Shown here piece after piece: positions 51,381 to 61,474 of a stretch of DNA of 64,000 nt. The stretch lies in assembly GCF_011082085.1 (NCBI RefSeq), contig NZ_CP041063.1, positions 2,704,001 to 2,768,000 on the forward strand, in the 5' to 3' direction. The stretch's first letter is position 1, and the number at the start of each line of letters is the position of its first letter. Source of the DNA: Bacillus sp. Cs-700. Its GTDB lineage: Bacteria; Bacillota; Bacilli; Bacillales; Guptibacillaceae. A model generated the notes under the pieces. That model was not told the DNA's origin, searched no databases, and worked only from the letters and a program-made list of their open reading frames with translations. The position numbers were made by a program, and so were the translations under genes.

Positions 51381-53315
51381 ATGAATCGTATCTTCCGAAA
51401 TACAATATTTTATTTGTTAATTTTCCTCGTCGTAGTAGGTGTTGTCAGTTTCTTTAACGGAACAAACAATGAGGCAAATGTTCTCGATTACGGCGAATTT
51501 CAGTCCAAATTGAATAATGGTGAAATTCAAGAGTTAACGTTACAACCTGAGCGTGGGGTTTACACGGTTACTGGTCAATTAGCTGGTGGCGGTGAAGATA
51601 GCGAAGATGCTAATACATTCGTTACGAATGTACCTGACTCAGAAAGAGCTGTGGAGAATATCTTAACTGCAGCTGATGAAGGAAATGTAGAGTTAACGAC
51701 AGAACCAGCTCCTGAACAAAGCGGTTGGGTTACATTTCTAACAAGCATTATTCCTTTCGTAATTATCTTCATTCTGTTCTTCTTCCTTCTTAACCAAGCT
51801 CAAGGCGGCGGTGGCCGTGTTATGAACTTTGGTAAGAGTAAAGCGAAGTTATACAGCGAAGAGAAAAAGAAAGTTACTTTTAAAGACGTAGCTGGTGCTG
51901 ATGAAGAGAAGCAAGAGCTTGTCGAGGTCGTTGAGTTTTTGAAGGATCCTCGTAAGTTTGCTGCAGTAGGTGCCCGTATTCCAAAGGGTGTTCTACTCGT
52001 AGGACCTCCAGGTACAGGTAAAACGTTGCTTGCACGAGCAGTTGCTGGTGAAGCAGGCGTTCCGTTCTTCTCAATTTCTGGTTCTGATTTCGTAGAAATG
52101 TTCGTTGGTGTCGGTGCATCTCGTGTACGTGACCTATTCGAAAATGCGAAGAAGAACGCACCTTGTATTATCTTTATTGATGAGATTGATGCAGTTGGTC
52201 GTCAACGTGGTGCCGGTCTTGGTGGCGGTCACGATGAGCGTGAACAGACGCTTAACCAACTTCTTGTGGAAATGGATGGCTTTAGTGCAAATGAAGGAAT
52301 TATCATCGTTGCAGCTACAAACCGTCCTGATATTCTTGATCCAGCACTTCTTCGTCCAGGACGTTTTGATCGTCAAATTCCGGTTAACCGTCCCGATGTA
52401 AATGGTCGTGAAGCTGTCCTTAAAGTACATGCACGTAACAAACCATTAAGCGATGAAGTTGATTTAAAAACAATTGCAATGCGTACACCAGGATTCTCTG
52501 GTGCAGACCTTGAGAACTTATTGAACGAAGCTGCTCTTGTAGCTGCTCGTCATAACAAGAAAAAGGTTGATATGAACGATATTGACGAAGCGACAGACCG
52601 CGTTATTGCTGGTCCTGCTAAGAAAAGCCGCGTGATCTCTGAAAAAGAGAAAAATATCGTTGCTTATCACGAAGCAGGTCACACAATTATTGGTACACAG
52701 CTTGATAATGCCGATATTGTTCATAAGGTTACGATTGTTCCCCGTGGACAAGCTGGTGGTTACGCGGTAACACTTCCTAAGGAAGATCGTTACTTAATGA
52801 CGAAACCAGAATTGATTGATAAAATCATTGGTTTACTTGGTGGTCGTGTAGCAGAAGAAATTACCTTCGGTGAAGCAAGTACTGGAGCAAGCAATGACTT
52901 CCAACGTGCCACAGCTATTGCCCGTAGCATGGTTACGGAATATGGTATGAGTGAAAAGCTAGGTCCGATGCAGTTTGGGTCAGGTTCAGGAGGAAACGTC
53001 TTCCTTGGACGTGATATCCAAAATGAACAGAACTATAGTGATTCATTCGCCAATGAAATTGATCTCGAAGTTCAAAGCATTATTAAATCAGCGTATACTC
53101 GCTGTCGTGAGATTCTTCTTGAAAATCAGGATAAGTTAAATCTTGTTGCTGAAACGCTAAAAGATATCGAAACACTTGATGCCGAACAGATCCGCTCTCT
53201 TGTTGAAGATGGAAAACTTCCTGAAGGTCACCATGCTACTGGTAGCTCTGAAGATGTGAAAGTAAACATCTCTAAGAAGGAAGAAAATCCTGAAACAAAT
53301 GAAGAGCAAGAATAA
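51381..53315 (+). CDS. ftsH: ATP-dependent membrane zinc metalloprotease FtsH
   Basis: FtsH degrades membrane and regulatory proteins and, in Bacillus, removes Spo0E and helps sporulation entry. The 644-residue protein has two membrane helices (about 7-24 and 112-136) flanking an extracellular domain, the AAA+ module with GPPGTGKT (about 207-214), the SRH, and the zinc site HEAGH (about 429-433). The acidic tail is typical. GGGAGGAGG precedes the ATG. Confidence 0.98.
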   Translation: MNRIFRNTIFYLLIFLVVVGVVSFFNGTNNEANVLDYGEFQSKLNNGEIQELTLQPERGVYTVTGQLAGGGEDSEDANTFVTNVPDSERAVENILTAADEGNVELTTEPAPEQSGWVTFLTSIIPFVIIFILFFFLLNQAQGGGGRVMNFGKSKAKLYSEEKKKVTFKDVAGADEEKQELVEVVEFLKDPRKFAAVGARIPKGVLLVGPPGTGKTLLARAVAGEAGVPFFSISGSDFVEMFVGVGASRVRDLFENAKKNAPCIIFIDEIDAVGRQRGAGLGGGHDEREQTLNQLLVEMDGFSANEGIIIVAATNRPDILDPALLRPGRFDRQIPVNRPDVNGREAVLKVHARNKPLSDEVDLKTIAMRTPGFSGADLENLLNEAALVAARHNKKKVDMNDIDEATDRVIAGPAKKSRVISEKEKNIVAYHEAGHTIIGTQLDNADIVHKVTIVPRGQAGGYAVTLPKEDRYLMTKPELIDKIIGLLGGRVAEEITFGEASTGASNDFQRATAIARSMVTEYGMSEKLGPMQFGSGSGGNVFLGRDIQNEQNYSDSFANEIDLEVQSIIKSAYTRCREILLENQDKLNLVAETLKDIETLDAEQIRSLVEDGKLPEGHHATGSSEDVKVNISKKEENPETNEEQE

Positions 53316-53323
53316 GGTTATGC

Positions 53324-53357
53324 TAAAGCAGGATGTCGACGATGACATTCTGCTTTT
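53324..53357 (+). terminator. Terminator of ftsH
   Basis: AGCAGGATGTC pairs with GACATTCTGCT (one G-U), followed by TTTTT. Confidence 0.85.
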
Positions 53358-53474
53358 TCTATCCCTTTATAGAGTTGGTAACCGTTTTCAAAAAAGACCT
53401 TCGTTTTTGAATCCAATGTGTGGTATAACTATAGAGAGTGTTACCGAAGTTAAATTTTTAAATAAGGTGATAAT

Positions 53475-54260
53475 ATGATACTTGTGCTTGATGTAGGAAA
53501 TACGAATATTGTTTTGGGTGTGTATGAAGGTGAAGAGTTAACCCACCACTGGCGAATGGGGACAAGCAGAAAGCAGACAGAAGATGAATACGCTATGGTC
53601 ATCAAAGGCCTTTTTTCTCATGAAGAACTTTCGTTTGATGATGTAGAAGGCATTATCATTTCATCTGTTGTGCCTCCAATCATGTTCGCTCTTGAGCGTA
53701 TGTGCCAGAAGTATTTTCACCACAAACCGTTAGTCATCGGTCCTGGAATTAAGACAGGACTCAATATAAAGTATGATAACCCAAAAGAAGTAGGAGCCGA
53801 TCGGATCGTCAATGCTGTAGCTGGCATTCATCTATATGGAGCGCCTCTTATTATTGTTGACTTTGGAACGGCCACAACGTACTGCTATATTGATGAACAA
53901 AAACAGTATGTCGGTGGAGCGATTGCGCCAGGCATTAACATTTCAACCGAAGCGCTTTACATGCATGCAGCGAAGCTTCCGCGTATAGAAATCGCGAAGC
54001 CAAACCATATCGTTGGGAAAAACACGGTGAGCGCAATGCAGAGCGGTACGCTTTATGGTTATGTTGGTCAAGTAGAAGGAATCGTTTCTCGTATGAAAAA
54101 GCATTCTCCTAAAGAACCAACTGTTATTGCTACAGGGGGACTCGCTTCTCTAATTGCGGAGGAATGCGACCTTATTGATGTGGTCGACCCTTTCTTAACG
54201 CTGAAGGGTTTGCATTTTATCTATAATAAGAACAAAGAAGAGTTAAACGCATACCGATAA
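53475..54260 (+). CDS. coaX: Type III pantothenate kinase
   Basis: First step of coenzyme A synthesis. The 261-residue ASKHA-fold protein has [15 protein letters not shown] with catalytic D6, [10 protein letters not shown], and [10 protein letters not shown]. Type III kinases use ATP poorly and escape CoA feedback. It starts 160 bases after ftsH; an extended -10 TGGTATAAC near 53421 may drive it. Confidence 0.97.
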   Translation: MILVLDVGNTNIVLGVYEGEELTHHWRMGTSRKQTEDEYAMVIKGLFSHEELSFDDVEGIIISSVVPPIMFALERMCQKYFHHKPLVIGPGIKTGLNIKYDNPKEVGADRIVNAVAGIHLYGAPLIIVDFGTATTYCYIDEQKQYVGGAIAPGINISTEALYMHAAKLPRIEIAKPNHIVGKNTVSAMQSGTLYGYVGQVEGIVSRMKKHSPKEPTVIATGGLASLIAEECDLIDVVDPFLTLKGLHFIYNKNKEELNAYR

Positions 54261-54277
54261 AAAGGGATGCGTTTTTC
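54246..54277 (+). terminator. Possible terminator of coaX
   Basis: AACGCAT within the end of coaX pairs with ATGCGTT, followed by TTTTC. The stem is short. Confidence 0.5.
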
Positions 54278-54530
54278 ATTTGATGTTTTTGGGGAAATTA
54301 TGAATAATAGGCATTTCAATAAACAGTTGTCTTGATCCTTCACAACTTTCTCGAGGAATGTAATAGCATAAGAAAGTTTAAAGTGATTAAGGGAAAAGTA
54401 ATGAAATCACGACTTTTAATGCAATGATCTTCTTACATTCTAGACCCAGTTGTTCATAATGGAAGTTCTTGAAAAAATAATGTATCGTGTAAGTGGGCAA
54501 TGGCCCATTAGTGAAAGGAGCTACAAAGTA

Positions 54531-55412
54531 ATGAATGATTATTTAATTAAAGCACTTGCATTCGATGGTAATGTAAGGGCTTATGCGATATCTAGTACAG
54601 AAATGGTTGCGGAAGCACAGCGACGTCATACGACTTGGCCAACTGCATCTGCTGCGCTTGGGCGCGCCATGACAGCATCGACAATGATGGCTACTGGACT
54701 AAAAGGAGAAGAAAAAATCACGGTAAAAATTGAAGGTGGCGGCCCGATCGGCGCTATTATTGTCGACGCAAATGCCAAAGGTGAAACACGCGGGTATGTC
54801 AGCAACCCACACGTTCACTTTGATTTAAATGATCAAGGAAAGCTCGATGTGGCTCAAGCCGTAGGACGCGACGGCTTTCTATCAGTGGTGAAAGATATTG
54901 GCATGCGCGAGAAATTCACAGGGCAAGTTCCGATTGTATCTGGTGAATTAGGAGAAGATTTTACGTATTATCTTGTTACTTCAGAGCAAGTGCCTTCAGC
55001 AGTTGGCGTTGGTGTCCTTGTAAATCCGGACAACACGATCCTTGCAGCTGGAGGCTTTATGATTCAATTGCTTCCTGGCGCTGGTGAAGAAACCATCCGT
55101 TTTATTGAGAAGCGAATCGAAGCAATTCCGCCAATTTCAAAATTAATCGAATCTGGAAAAACGCCAGAAGAGATTTTGCACGTTCTTCTTGGAGAAGAAA
55201 ATATTAAAATCATCGACAACATGCCTGTGCAATTTGAGTGTAGCTGTTCGAAAGAGCGTTTCTCAAATGGGATTATGGGACTTGGAAAAGAAGAAATTAA
55301 CAATATGATTGAGGAAGATGGAGAAGCAGAAACCGCTTGTCACTTCTGTAATGCCCACTACCACTTTTCAAAAGAAGAACTTCAAGAGTTATACGCTGAA
55401 AGCAAAGTATAA
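54531..55412 (+). CDS. hslO: Redox-activated chaperone Hsp33
   Basis: Hsp33 is a holdase switched on when oxidation releases zinc from its cysteines. The C-terminal zinc motif CSCSKERF...CHFCNAHY (CxC and CxxC) is present. The frame is open from 54450, but AAAGGAG precedes ATG 54531 ([13 protein letters not shown]), the family start, giving 293 residues. In B. subtilis yacD follows; here cysK comes next. Confidence 0.96.
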   Translation: MNDYLIKALAFDGNVRAYAISSTEMVAEAQRRHTTWPTASAALGRAMTASTMMATGLKGEEKITVKIEGGGPIGAIIVDANAKGETRGYVSNPHVHFDLNDQGKLDVAQAVGRDGFLSVVKDIGMREKFTGQVPIVSGELGEDFTYYLVTSEQVPSAVGVGVLVNPDNTILAAGGFMIQLLPGAGEETIRFIEKRIEAIPPISKLIESGKTPEEILHVLLGEENIKIIDNMPVQFECSCSKERFSNGIMGLGKEEINNMIEEDGEAETACHFCNAHYHFSKEELQELYAESKV

Positions 55413-55422
55413 AAGGTTCAAA

Positions 55423-55451
55423 TTGACAGATAAGTTTAGTGGTGATATTCT
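55423..55451 (+). promoter_or_regulatory. Sigma-A promoter of cysK
   Basis: TTGACA, a 17-base spacer and TATTCT. The AT-rich stretch downstream (55457-55485) could hold a CymR-type operator, which I cannot confirm. Confidence 0.65.
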
Positions 55452-55501
55452 TTAGGTTAGATAATCCCTATAAAATTACTCGGGTTTGAGGAGGCGCGAC
55501 G

Positions 55502-56425
55502 ATGAGAATAGCAAATTCAATTACAGATCTAATCGGTCAAACACCTATTGTGAAACTTAACCGCATCGCTGATGAGGGCCACGCAGAGGTATACTTAAAG
55601 CTTGAATTTATGAATCCTGGAAGCAGCGTGAAAGATCGTATTGCCCTTGCAATGATTGAAGCAGCTGAAGAAAAGGGCGAATTAAAGCCCGGAGATACTT
55701 TTGTGGAGCCTACAAGTGGTAATACGGGAATTGGTCTTGCAATGGTTGCAGCAGCAAAAGGCTACCAGGCCGTTCTCGTTATGCCTGATACGATGAGTAT
55801 GGAGCGACGTAACCTATTGAAAGCATACGGAGCAAAGCTTGTTCTTACTCCTGGTTCTGAAGGTATGGGCGGAGCTATTCGCAAATCCGAGGAGTTAGCA
55901 AAAGAGCACGGGTATTTCATGCCCCAACAATTTAAAAATGAAGCAAATCCTGAGGTGCATCGCCGTACAACTGGTCAAGAGATTGTTGAACAGATGGACC
56001 AGCTTGATGGATTTGTTGCGGGTATTGGTACTGGTGGAACAATTACAGGTGCAGGTGAAGTATTGAAAAAGCACTTTCCATCAGTTAAGCTTTACGCTGT
56101 AGAGCCAACCGACTCGCCTATTTTATCAGGTGGTAAACCTGGTCCTCATAAGATTCAAGGGATTGGTGCTGGATTTGTACCCGCAGTTCTGAATACGGAT
56201 GTCTATGATGAAGTCATTCAAGTTCAAAACGATCAAGCTTTTGAATGGGCTAGGAAGGCAGCAAGAGAAGAAGGTATTCTAGGCGGTATTTCTTCAGGTG
56301 CTGCAATTTATGCAGCGCTTGAAGTAGCTAAGAAGCTTGGTAAAGGTAAAAAAGTTCTTGCTGTCATTCCAAGTAATGGGGAACGTTACCTAAGTACACC
56401 ACTGTTTCAATTCGATGATGAATAA
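55502..56425 (+). CDS. cysK: Cysteine synthase A
   Basis: Makes cysteine from O-acetylserine and sulfide. The 307-residue fold-type II PLP enzyme has the PLP lysine K44 in GSSVKDRIA, the substrate loop [11 protein letters not shown] and the phosphate loop [17 protein letters not shown] precedes the ATG. In Bacillus CysK also serves as the sensor partner of CymR. Confidence 0.97.
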   Translation: MRIANSITDLIGQTPIVKLNRIADEGHAEVYLKLEFMNPGSSVKDRIALAMIEAAEEKGELKPGDTFVEPTSGNTGIGLAMVAAAKGYQAVLVMPDTMSMERRNLLKAYGAKLVLTPGSEGMGGAIRKSEELAKEHGYFMPQQFKNEANPEVHRRTTGQEIVEQMDQLDGFVAGIGTGGTITGAGEVLKKHFPSVKLYAVEPTDSPILSGGKPGPHKIQGIGAGFVPAVLNTDVYDEVIQVQNDQAFEWARKAAREEGILGGISSGAAIYAALEVAKKLGKGKKVLAVIPSNGERYLSTPLFQFDDE

Positions 56426-56433
56426 GAAAGCGC

Positions 56434-56468
56434 GAAAAGCAGTCCTTACAAGGGCTGCTTTTCTATTT
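56434..56468 (+). terminator. Terminator of cysK
   Basis: AAAAGCAGTCCTT pairs with AAGGGCTGCTTTT (one G-U), followed by a T-rich tract. Confidence 0.85.
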
Positions 56469-56618
56469 TAAGTAATAGAATAGGTAAGTATTTCTAATTG
56501 AGTATTGGTAAGTGTTTGGGGAGGATAAAAAGGATGAAGCGTAAGGGAAGTTCATGTAGAATAGAGGCATAAACTGAGCGGCAGCGTATGCTTAAGCTTT
56601 TGATAGGGTGTGAACAGT

Positions 56619-58055
56619 TTGCCAGAACAGCTAGAGAAAACCACGCGTCATTCGATTTATGAAACAATCGAGTTAAGCGCGGATGAGTGGTTTTCACGAT
56701 ATAAATCATTCGCCGAAGAATGTGAAGAGCATATTTTATTGGATAGTACACGTGGTGGTCGATATAGTATGTTTGGAATCAAGCCAATTGCTTCGCTTAT
56801 TGGATATGGTACTTCTTTAACAATCATAGAGGAAGGAAAAGATCCTAAATACTTAGACGGCAATTTATTAGAGATAATGCAAGAATGGATGCAGTGTCAG
56901 GTGGCGATCAATGACGAGTCTTTACCGGACTTTCAAGGCGGTGCCATGGGGTATCTTAGTTATGATATTGTTCGCCAAATTGAAAAACTACCACAGCTAG
57001 CTGCGGATGATCTCAAACTACCGGAACTTTTCTTCATCGTTTATGAAGATGTTGGCGTGTATGATCATTTATCAGAAAAGTTGTGGTTCATTTCACAGGC
57101 TCCAAATGGTGAGGAATATGAAGCTGAACAGCGTCTGAAAATGTATAAACGAAAGTGGACGAAAAAGGGCGTAACTAAACCGTTAAACTCTTCTTCTTTT
57201 TCAAAAGAAGCAAAACAGTTATTTTCAATGGATCAGCACGCCTTTTCGTCAGCTGTTCAAAAGATACAAGCATATATATCGGCTGGAGATGTTTTTCAAG
57301 TAAATCTTTCACTTAGAGAATCCAGAACACTCCATTCTGACCCCGTTTCGATATATGAAACGCTTAGAACGATTAATCCTTCACCGTACATGTCGTTTAT
57401 CCATACCGATACATTCGATCTTGTCAGTGCATCGCCGGAGCTTCTGATCAAGAAAAAGGGCATAGAATTGAGTACCAGGCCAATCGCTGGTACGCGTTCA
57501 CGGGGGAAAAATGATGAAGAGGATCAACAGCTTGCTCGTACGCTCATCGAAAATGAAAAAGAACGTGCTGAGCATGTGATGCTGGTTGACCTTGAACGTA
57601 ATGATCTTGGACGTGTATGTGAATACGGAACGGTTGAAGTAGATGAGTTTATGGTGATTGAGAAATATTCACACGTACAGCATATCGTTTCCAACGTGCG
57701 TGGTATTTCTTCAAAAGAAGCAACCGCTTTTGATGCTATTAAAGCCACATTTCCAGGTGGTACGATTACGGGTGCTCCAAAGATTAGAACGATGGAAATT
57801 ATTGAAGAACTTGAGCCTGTGCGCCGTGGGGTTTACACTGGTTCTATTGGATGGATAGGGTTTAATGATGATATGGAGTTGAATATTGCGATCCGCACAA
57901 TGGTTATTAAAGATAACGTTGCACATGTCCAGGCTGGCGCAGGTATTGTAATTGACTCCAATCCAGAAGCTGAGTATAAAGAATCATTAAAGAAAGCAAG
58001 AGCTTTATGGAAGGCAAAAGAGTTAAGCGAAGGAAAAGAGACTAGCAGAGATTAG
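56619..58055 (+). CDS. pabB: Aminodeoxychorismate synthase component I
   Basis: Aminates chorismate, using ammonia from PabA, toward p-aminobenzoate for folate. The chorismate-binding C-terminal half has ELLIKKKGIELSTRPIAGTR, MLVDLERNDLGR and FPGGTITGAPK. AGGGTG lies 8 bases before TTG 56619, so I chose it over GTG 56610. First gene of the folate operon, which runs without a clear terminator to dusB. Confidence 0.95.
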   Translation: MPEQLEKTTRHSIYETIELSADEWFSRYKSFAEECEEHILLDSTRGGRYSMFGIKPIASLIGYGTSLTIIEEGKDPKYLDGNLLEIMQEWMQCQVAINDESLPDFQGGAMGYLSYDIVRQIEKLPQLAADDLKLPELFFIVYEDVGVYDHLSEKLWFISQAPNGEEYEAEQRLKMYKRKWTKKGVTKPLNSSSFSKEAKQLFSMDQHAFSSAVQKIQAYISAGDVFQVNLSLRESRTLHSDPVSIYETLRTINPSPYMSFIHTDTFDLVSASPELLIKKKGIELSTRPIAGTRSRGKNDEEDQQLARTLIENEKERAEHVMLVDLERNDLGRVCEYGTVEVDEFMVIEKYSHVQHIVSNVRGISSKEATAFDAIKATFPGGTITGAPKIRTMEIIEELEPVRRGVYTGSIGWIGFNDDMELNIAIRTMVIKDNVAHVQAGAGIVIDSNPEAEYKESLKKARALWKAKELSEGKETSRD

Positions 58056-58072
58056 CTTAGAGGAGGAATTAG
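58038..58072 (+). promoter_or_regulatory. Probable TRAP-binding (G/T)AG repeat over pabA ribosome-binding site
   Basis: Seven (G/T)AG triplets start at 58038, 58043, 58048, 58053, 58058, 58063 and 58070; the first six are exactly 5 bases apart. They overlap the GAGGAGG ribosome-binding site of pabA. In B. subtilis, tryptophan-bound TRAP binds such repeats at trpG (pabA) and blocks its translation. Known mechanism, inferred here from sequence. Confidence 0.78.
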
Positions 58073-58073
58073 A

Positions 58074-58658
58074 ATGATTTTAATGATTGATAATTACGAT
58101 TCATTTACGTATAACTTGGTTCAGTATCTTGGTGAAATGGGTGAAGAGCTTGTCGTGAAACGAAATGATGAAATCACTATTTCGGAAATCGAGGAGCTTA
58201 ATCCATCCTTCATAATGGTATCGCCCGGACCATGCAGTCCAAATGAAGCGGGTATTAGCATGGAAGTTATTAAGCATTTTGCAGGAAACATACCTATATT
58301 CGGTGTATGTCTTGGTCATCAATCCATTGCCCAAGTATTTGGTGGGGATGTTATAAAAGCAGATCGATTGATGCATGGAAAAACGTCTCAAATGCATCAT
58401 GATGGAAGGTCAATCTTCAAAGATCTTGAGAATCCGTTTACTGCAACAAGGTATCATTCGCTAATAGTAAAAAAAGAAACTCTTCCAGAATGTTTTGAGA
58501 TTAGCTCGTGGACAGCAGAGGGTGAAATTATGGCGATACGACATAAAGAACTTGCGCTTGAAGGCGTTCAATTCCATCCTGAATCCATTATGACCGGTAC
58601 TGGTAAAAAACTATTGAAAAACTTTATTGAAACGCATCGAAAAGAACCATGTTTCTAA
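58074..58658 (+). CDS. pabA: Glutamine amidotransferase for PABA and anthranilate synthesis
   Basis: Class I glutaminase giving ammonia to PabB and, in Bacillus, also to TrpE. The 194-residue protein has the nucleophile motif GVCLGHQ (C79) and the FHPES histidine/glutamate pair. A GAGGAGG site lies before the ATG inside the TRAP-type repeat, which suggests tryptophan control and thus a dual role. It overlaps pabC by 10 bases. Confidence 0.96.
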   Translation: MILMIDNYDSFTYNLVQYLGEMGEELVVKRNDEITISEIEELNPSFIMVSPGPCSPNEAGISMEVIKHFAGNIPIFGVCLGHQSIAQVFGGDVIKADRLMHGKTSQMHHDGRSIFKDLENPFTATRYHSLIVKKETLPECFEISSWTAEGEIMAIRHKELALEGVQFHPESIMTGTGKKLLKNFIETHRKEPCF

Positions 58659-59503
58659 CGATTAATGGGAAGCTAATTGACGAAAAAGAAGCGTCTATCT
58701 CGGTTTTTGATCATGGTTATTTATATGGTGTGGGCGTATTTGAGACATTCCGAACTTATGAAGGTCACCCTTTTTTATTCGGTGATCACTATAAGCGCCT
58801 ACGTGATTCACTTGAAAATCTTCAGATCTCACTCCCTTATACGTATGACGAACTCCTATTACAGGTAAAGCAAACGTTAGAAGCTAATGAAATGAAGGAT
58901 GCGTATGTTCGACTAAACGTTTCGGCGGGAGACGGAGAAATCGGACTTAAAACAGATGAATACCTAACTCCGACGGTTATTGTTTATGTGAAAGCAATTG
59001 GTAATCCTGTTCGGAATGCAAAGCGAGGAGTCATTCTTTCTCTTAGGCGGAATTCTCCCGAGGGGGAATATAGATTAAAGTCACATCATTATTTAAATAA
59101 TATCTTTGCGAAAAGAGAAGTTGGAAGTGATCCTTCAATCGAAGGGATTTTTCTGTCACAAGATGGAAGGCTAGCGGAAGGCATAGTTTCGAATTTATTT
59201 TGGTTTAAAAACGGCATTCTTTTTACCCCGGACCTTTCGACAGGAATTTTAAATGGAATCACAAGACAGTTTGTTGTGCATGTTGCGAAAAAAATGGGGA
59301 TTAGCGTTAGAGAAGGTGGCTTCCAGAGAGAATCCCTTGTTGAAGCAGATGAAGTATTTGTAACAAACTCTATTCAAGAAATCGTTCCGTTGTTTCAAAT
59401 CGAACAAAAGCCATTGCCCGGACTTGATGGTCCTGCGACGAACGAGCTCATCCTTCAATATGAACACCATCGCACGTCATTAATGAGTCGAGAGGATTAC
59501 TAA
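58649..59503 (+). CDS. pabC: Aminodeoxychorismate lyase
   Basis: Releases pyruvate from aminodeoxychorismate to give p-aminobenzoate. A fold-type IV PLP enzyme of 284 residues: [18 protein letters not shown], the PLP lysine in [10 protein letters not shown] and EGIVSNLFW are family features. It could be confused with branched-chain or D-amino-acid aminotransferases, but the operon settles it. Start overlaps the end of pabA. Confidence 0.95.
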   Translation: MFLTINGKLIDEKEASISVFDHGYLYGVGVFETFRTYEGHPFLFGDHYKRLRDSLENLQISLPYTYDELLLQVKQTLEANEMKDAYVRLNVSAGDGEIGLKTDEYLTPTVIVYVKAIGNPVRNAKRGVILSLRRNSPEGEYRLKSHHYLNNIFAKREVGSDPSIEGIFLSQDGRLAEGIVSNLFWFKNGILFTPDLSTGILNGITRQFVVHVAKKMGISVREGGFQRESLVEADEVFVTNSIQEIVPLFQIEQKPLPGLDGPATNELILQYEHHRTSLMSREDY

Positions 59504-59536
59504 CTAAGAACATACGTACGAAGAGGAGTGAGCTGC

Positions 59537-60397
59537 GTGACAACGGTAATTGATAAGCATAAAGCACATCCAATGATGATGAAGTGGCGGGACAAGCTAA
59601 TTAACTGGAATGAAAAAACCTGGGTTATGGGTATCCTGAATACAACTCCGGATTCATTTTCAGACGGTGGAGAATATAATACGACGGCACAGGCAGTTGC
59701 CCATGCGGTCCAACTAGTTGAAGACGGCGCAGATCTAATTGACATTGGTGGAGAATCAACTCGACCTGGGGCAACTCCTGTCTCATTGGAAGAAGAGCTT
59801 CGCCGTGTTGTTCCTGTTATAAAAGCAGTTCGTCACGCGGTTAACGTACCGATTTCAATTGATACGTATAAAGCAGAAGTTGCCAACCAAGCGGTACTGG
59901 CTGGTGCAGATATCATTAATGATGTGTGGGGAGCCAAGGCAGATCCAGAAATGGCTAATGTGGCTGCAGAACACGAAGTTCCTATTATTTTAATGCATAA
60001 TCGTAATGATATGAACTATCGTGATATCATGATTGATATAAATGAAGATATAGAAGAAAGCGTAGAGATTGCTCGTTTAGCAGGCGTGAAAGATGAGAAT
60101 ATCATTCTTGATCCCGGCATTGGTTTTGCCAAAACGCATGAGCAGAATCTCGAAGTAATGAGAAGGCTGGATGAATTCGTTGCATTGGGATATCCTGTGT
60201 TGCTTGGTACATCAAGAAAATCCATCGTAGCAAAGACTTTAAATACGCCACCAGATGATCGGGTGGAGGGAACTGGGGCAACTGTTTGTCTTGGCATTGA
60301 GCGGGGCTCACAAATTATCAGAGTTCATGACGTGAAGCAGATGGCACGAATGGCTCGTATGATGGATGCGATGCTTAAACCTCATCTCAATGGATAA
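59537..60397 (+). CDS. folP: Dihydropteroate synthase
   Basis: Joins p-aminobenzoate to dihydropterin pyrophosphate; the target of sulfonamides (sul in B. subtilis). The TIM-barrel motifs GILNTTPDSFSDGG, DIGGESTRPGA and LGTSRKS are present. AGAGGAG lies 8 bases before GTG 59537, chosen over GTG 59528, which overlaps that site. About 286 residues. Confidence 0.97.
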   Translation: MTTVIDKHKAHPMMMKWRDKLINWNEKTWVMGILNTTPDSFSDGGEYNTTAQAVAHAVQLVEDGADLIDIGGESTRPGATPVSLEEELRRVVPVIKAVRHAVNVPISIDTYKAEVANQAVLAGADIINDVWGAKADPEMANVAAEHEVPIILMHNRNDMNYRDIMIDINEDIEESVEIARLAGVKDENIILDPGIGFAKTHEQNLEVMRRLDEFVALGYPVLLGTSRKSIVAKTLNTPPDDRVEGTGATVCLGIERGSQIIRVHDVKQMARMARMMDAMLKPHLNG

Positions 60398-60411
60398 GGA
60401 GAGTGAATGGG

Positions 60412-60777
60412 ATGGATAAAATCTATCTAAACGCAATGAAATTCTACGGTTACCACGGAGTTTTCCCTGAAGAAAATAAGCTCGGCCAACGTTTTTATGT
60501 CGATCTAACCCTTGAAGCAGATCTTTCTAATGCCAGTCAATCGGATGATCTAAACTATACAGTGAATTATGCAGATGCGTATAATGTTATAAAAGGTATC
60601 GTAGAAGGGACGCCTAGGAAGTTAGTCGAAACAGTAGCTGAGGAAATAGCGGATAAGATGTTTCTGCAATTTGAAATTGTTCGTGCGTGTACGGTTAAAG
60701 TGATTAAACCTGATCCACCAATAGATGGCCATTATGACTCTGTTGCGATCGAGATGAAGAGGGAACGAAATGAATAG
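60412..60777 (+). CDS. folB: Dihydroneopterin aldolase
   Basis: Cleaves dihydroneopterin to hydroxymethyl-dihydropterin and glycolaldehyde. The 121-residue protein has FYGYHGVFPEENKLGQRF and the catalytic-type lysine in VKVIKPDPPI. AAGGAG precedes ATG 60412, chosen over GTG 60403. It overlaps folK by 8 bases. Confidence 0.96.
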   Translation: MDKIYLNAMKFYGYHGVFPEENKLGQRFYVDLTLEADLSNASQSDDLNYTVNYADAYNVIKGIVEGTPRKLVETVAEEIADKMFLQFEIVRACTVKVIKPDPPIDGHYDSVAIEMKRERNE

Positions 60778-61294
60778 TGTATATATTGGAATTGGTTCCA
60801 ACATCGGGGATAGAGAGAACTATATCCAAACCTCCTTATTAAGGTTGCAAGAATATCCAGGAGTACAGATTACTTCGACATCTTCTTTATATGAAACTGC
60901 CCCTATAGGAGTGACGGAACAAGGTCCGTTTCTTAATATGGTAGCTATGCTAGAAACGGAGATGAACGCTTTCCAACTACTTGAGATTCTCCAGGGCATT
61001 GAGCAGTCTCTTGGGAGAGAGCGTGATATCAGATGGGGCCCTCGTACAATAGACCTTGACATTCTGCTTTATAATCAAGAAAATATTGTAGCAGAGGGTC
61101 TGGTGGTTCCACACCCTAGACTTCTTCAAAGAGGTTTTGTTATCATTCCTCTTCATGAACTGAATCCTGAAATTATTATTCCAACTACTAATAAGAGGAT
61201 TGATTCTTATTTTAATCATATAGAAGATAAAGAAGGTGTACGTCTATGGAAGCGGAAATCTACGGAAGACGTATTCGCGCTTTTCGAAAGTTAA
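60770..61294 (+). CDS. folK: Hydroxymethyl-dihydropteridine pyrophosphokinase
   Basis: Supplies dihydropterin pyrophosphate to FolP. The 174-residue protein has YIGIGSNIGDRE and the HPPK signature RWGPRTIDLDILLY plus VPHPRL. Overlaps with folB and yazB show tight coupling of the operon. Confidence 0.96.
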   Translation: MNSVYIGIGSNIGDRENYIQTSLLRLQEYPGVQITSTSSLYETAPIGVTEQGPFLNMVAMLETEMNAFQLLEILQGIEQSLGRERDIRWGPRTIDLDILLYNQENIVAEGLVVPHPRLLQRGFVIIPLHELNPEIIIPTTNKRIDSYFNHIEDKEGVRLWKRKSTEDVFALFES

Positions 61295-61458
61295 AAGGTT
61301 ATACTCAGGAACAGCTAGCAAAAGAACTTAGTGTATCGGTATCTGTACTAGGGGAGATCGAGCGGGGAAATCGAAAGCCTACAAACGACTTTATGCAATT
61401 AGTAGCACAAAAGCTTAGAGTTTCAATAGATGAACTTTTTCCATTAAAACACAATTGA
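61246..61458 (+). CDS. yazB: YazB, Xre-type helix-turn-helix protein
   Basis: A 70-residue protein that is almost entirely one Cro/CI-type helix-turn-helix (GYTQEQLAKELSVSVSVLGEIERG). It overlaps folK by 49 bases, and no other domain is present. Function unknown; the place in the folate operon is conserved in Bacillus. Confidence 0.9.
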   Translation: MEAEIYGRRIRAFRKLKGYTQEQLAKELSVSVSVLGEIERGNRKPTNDFMQLVAQKLRVSIDELFPLKHN

Positions 61459-61474
61459 GAATTGAGGTGATAGT

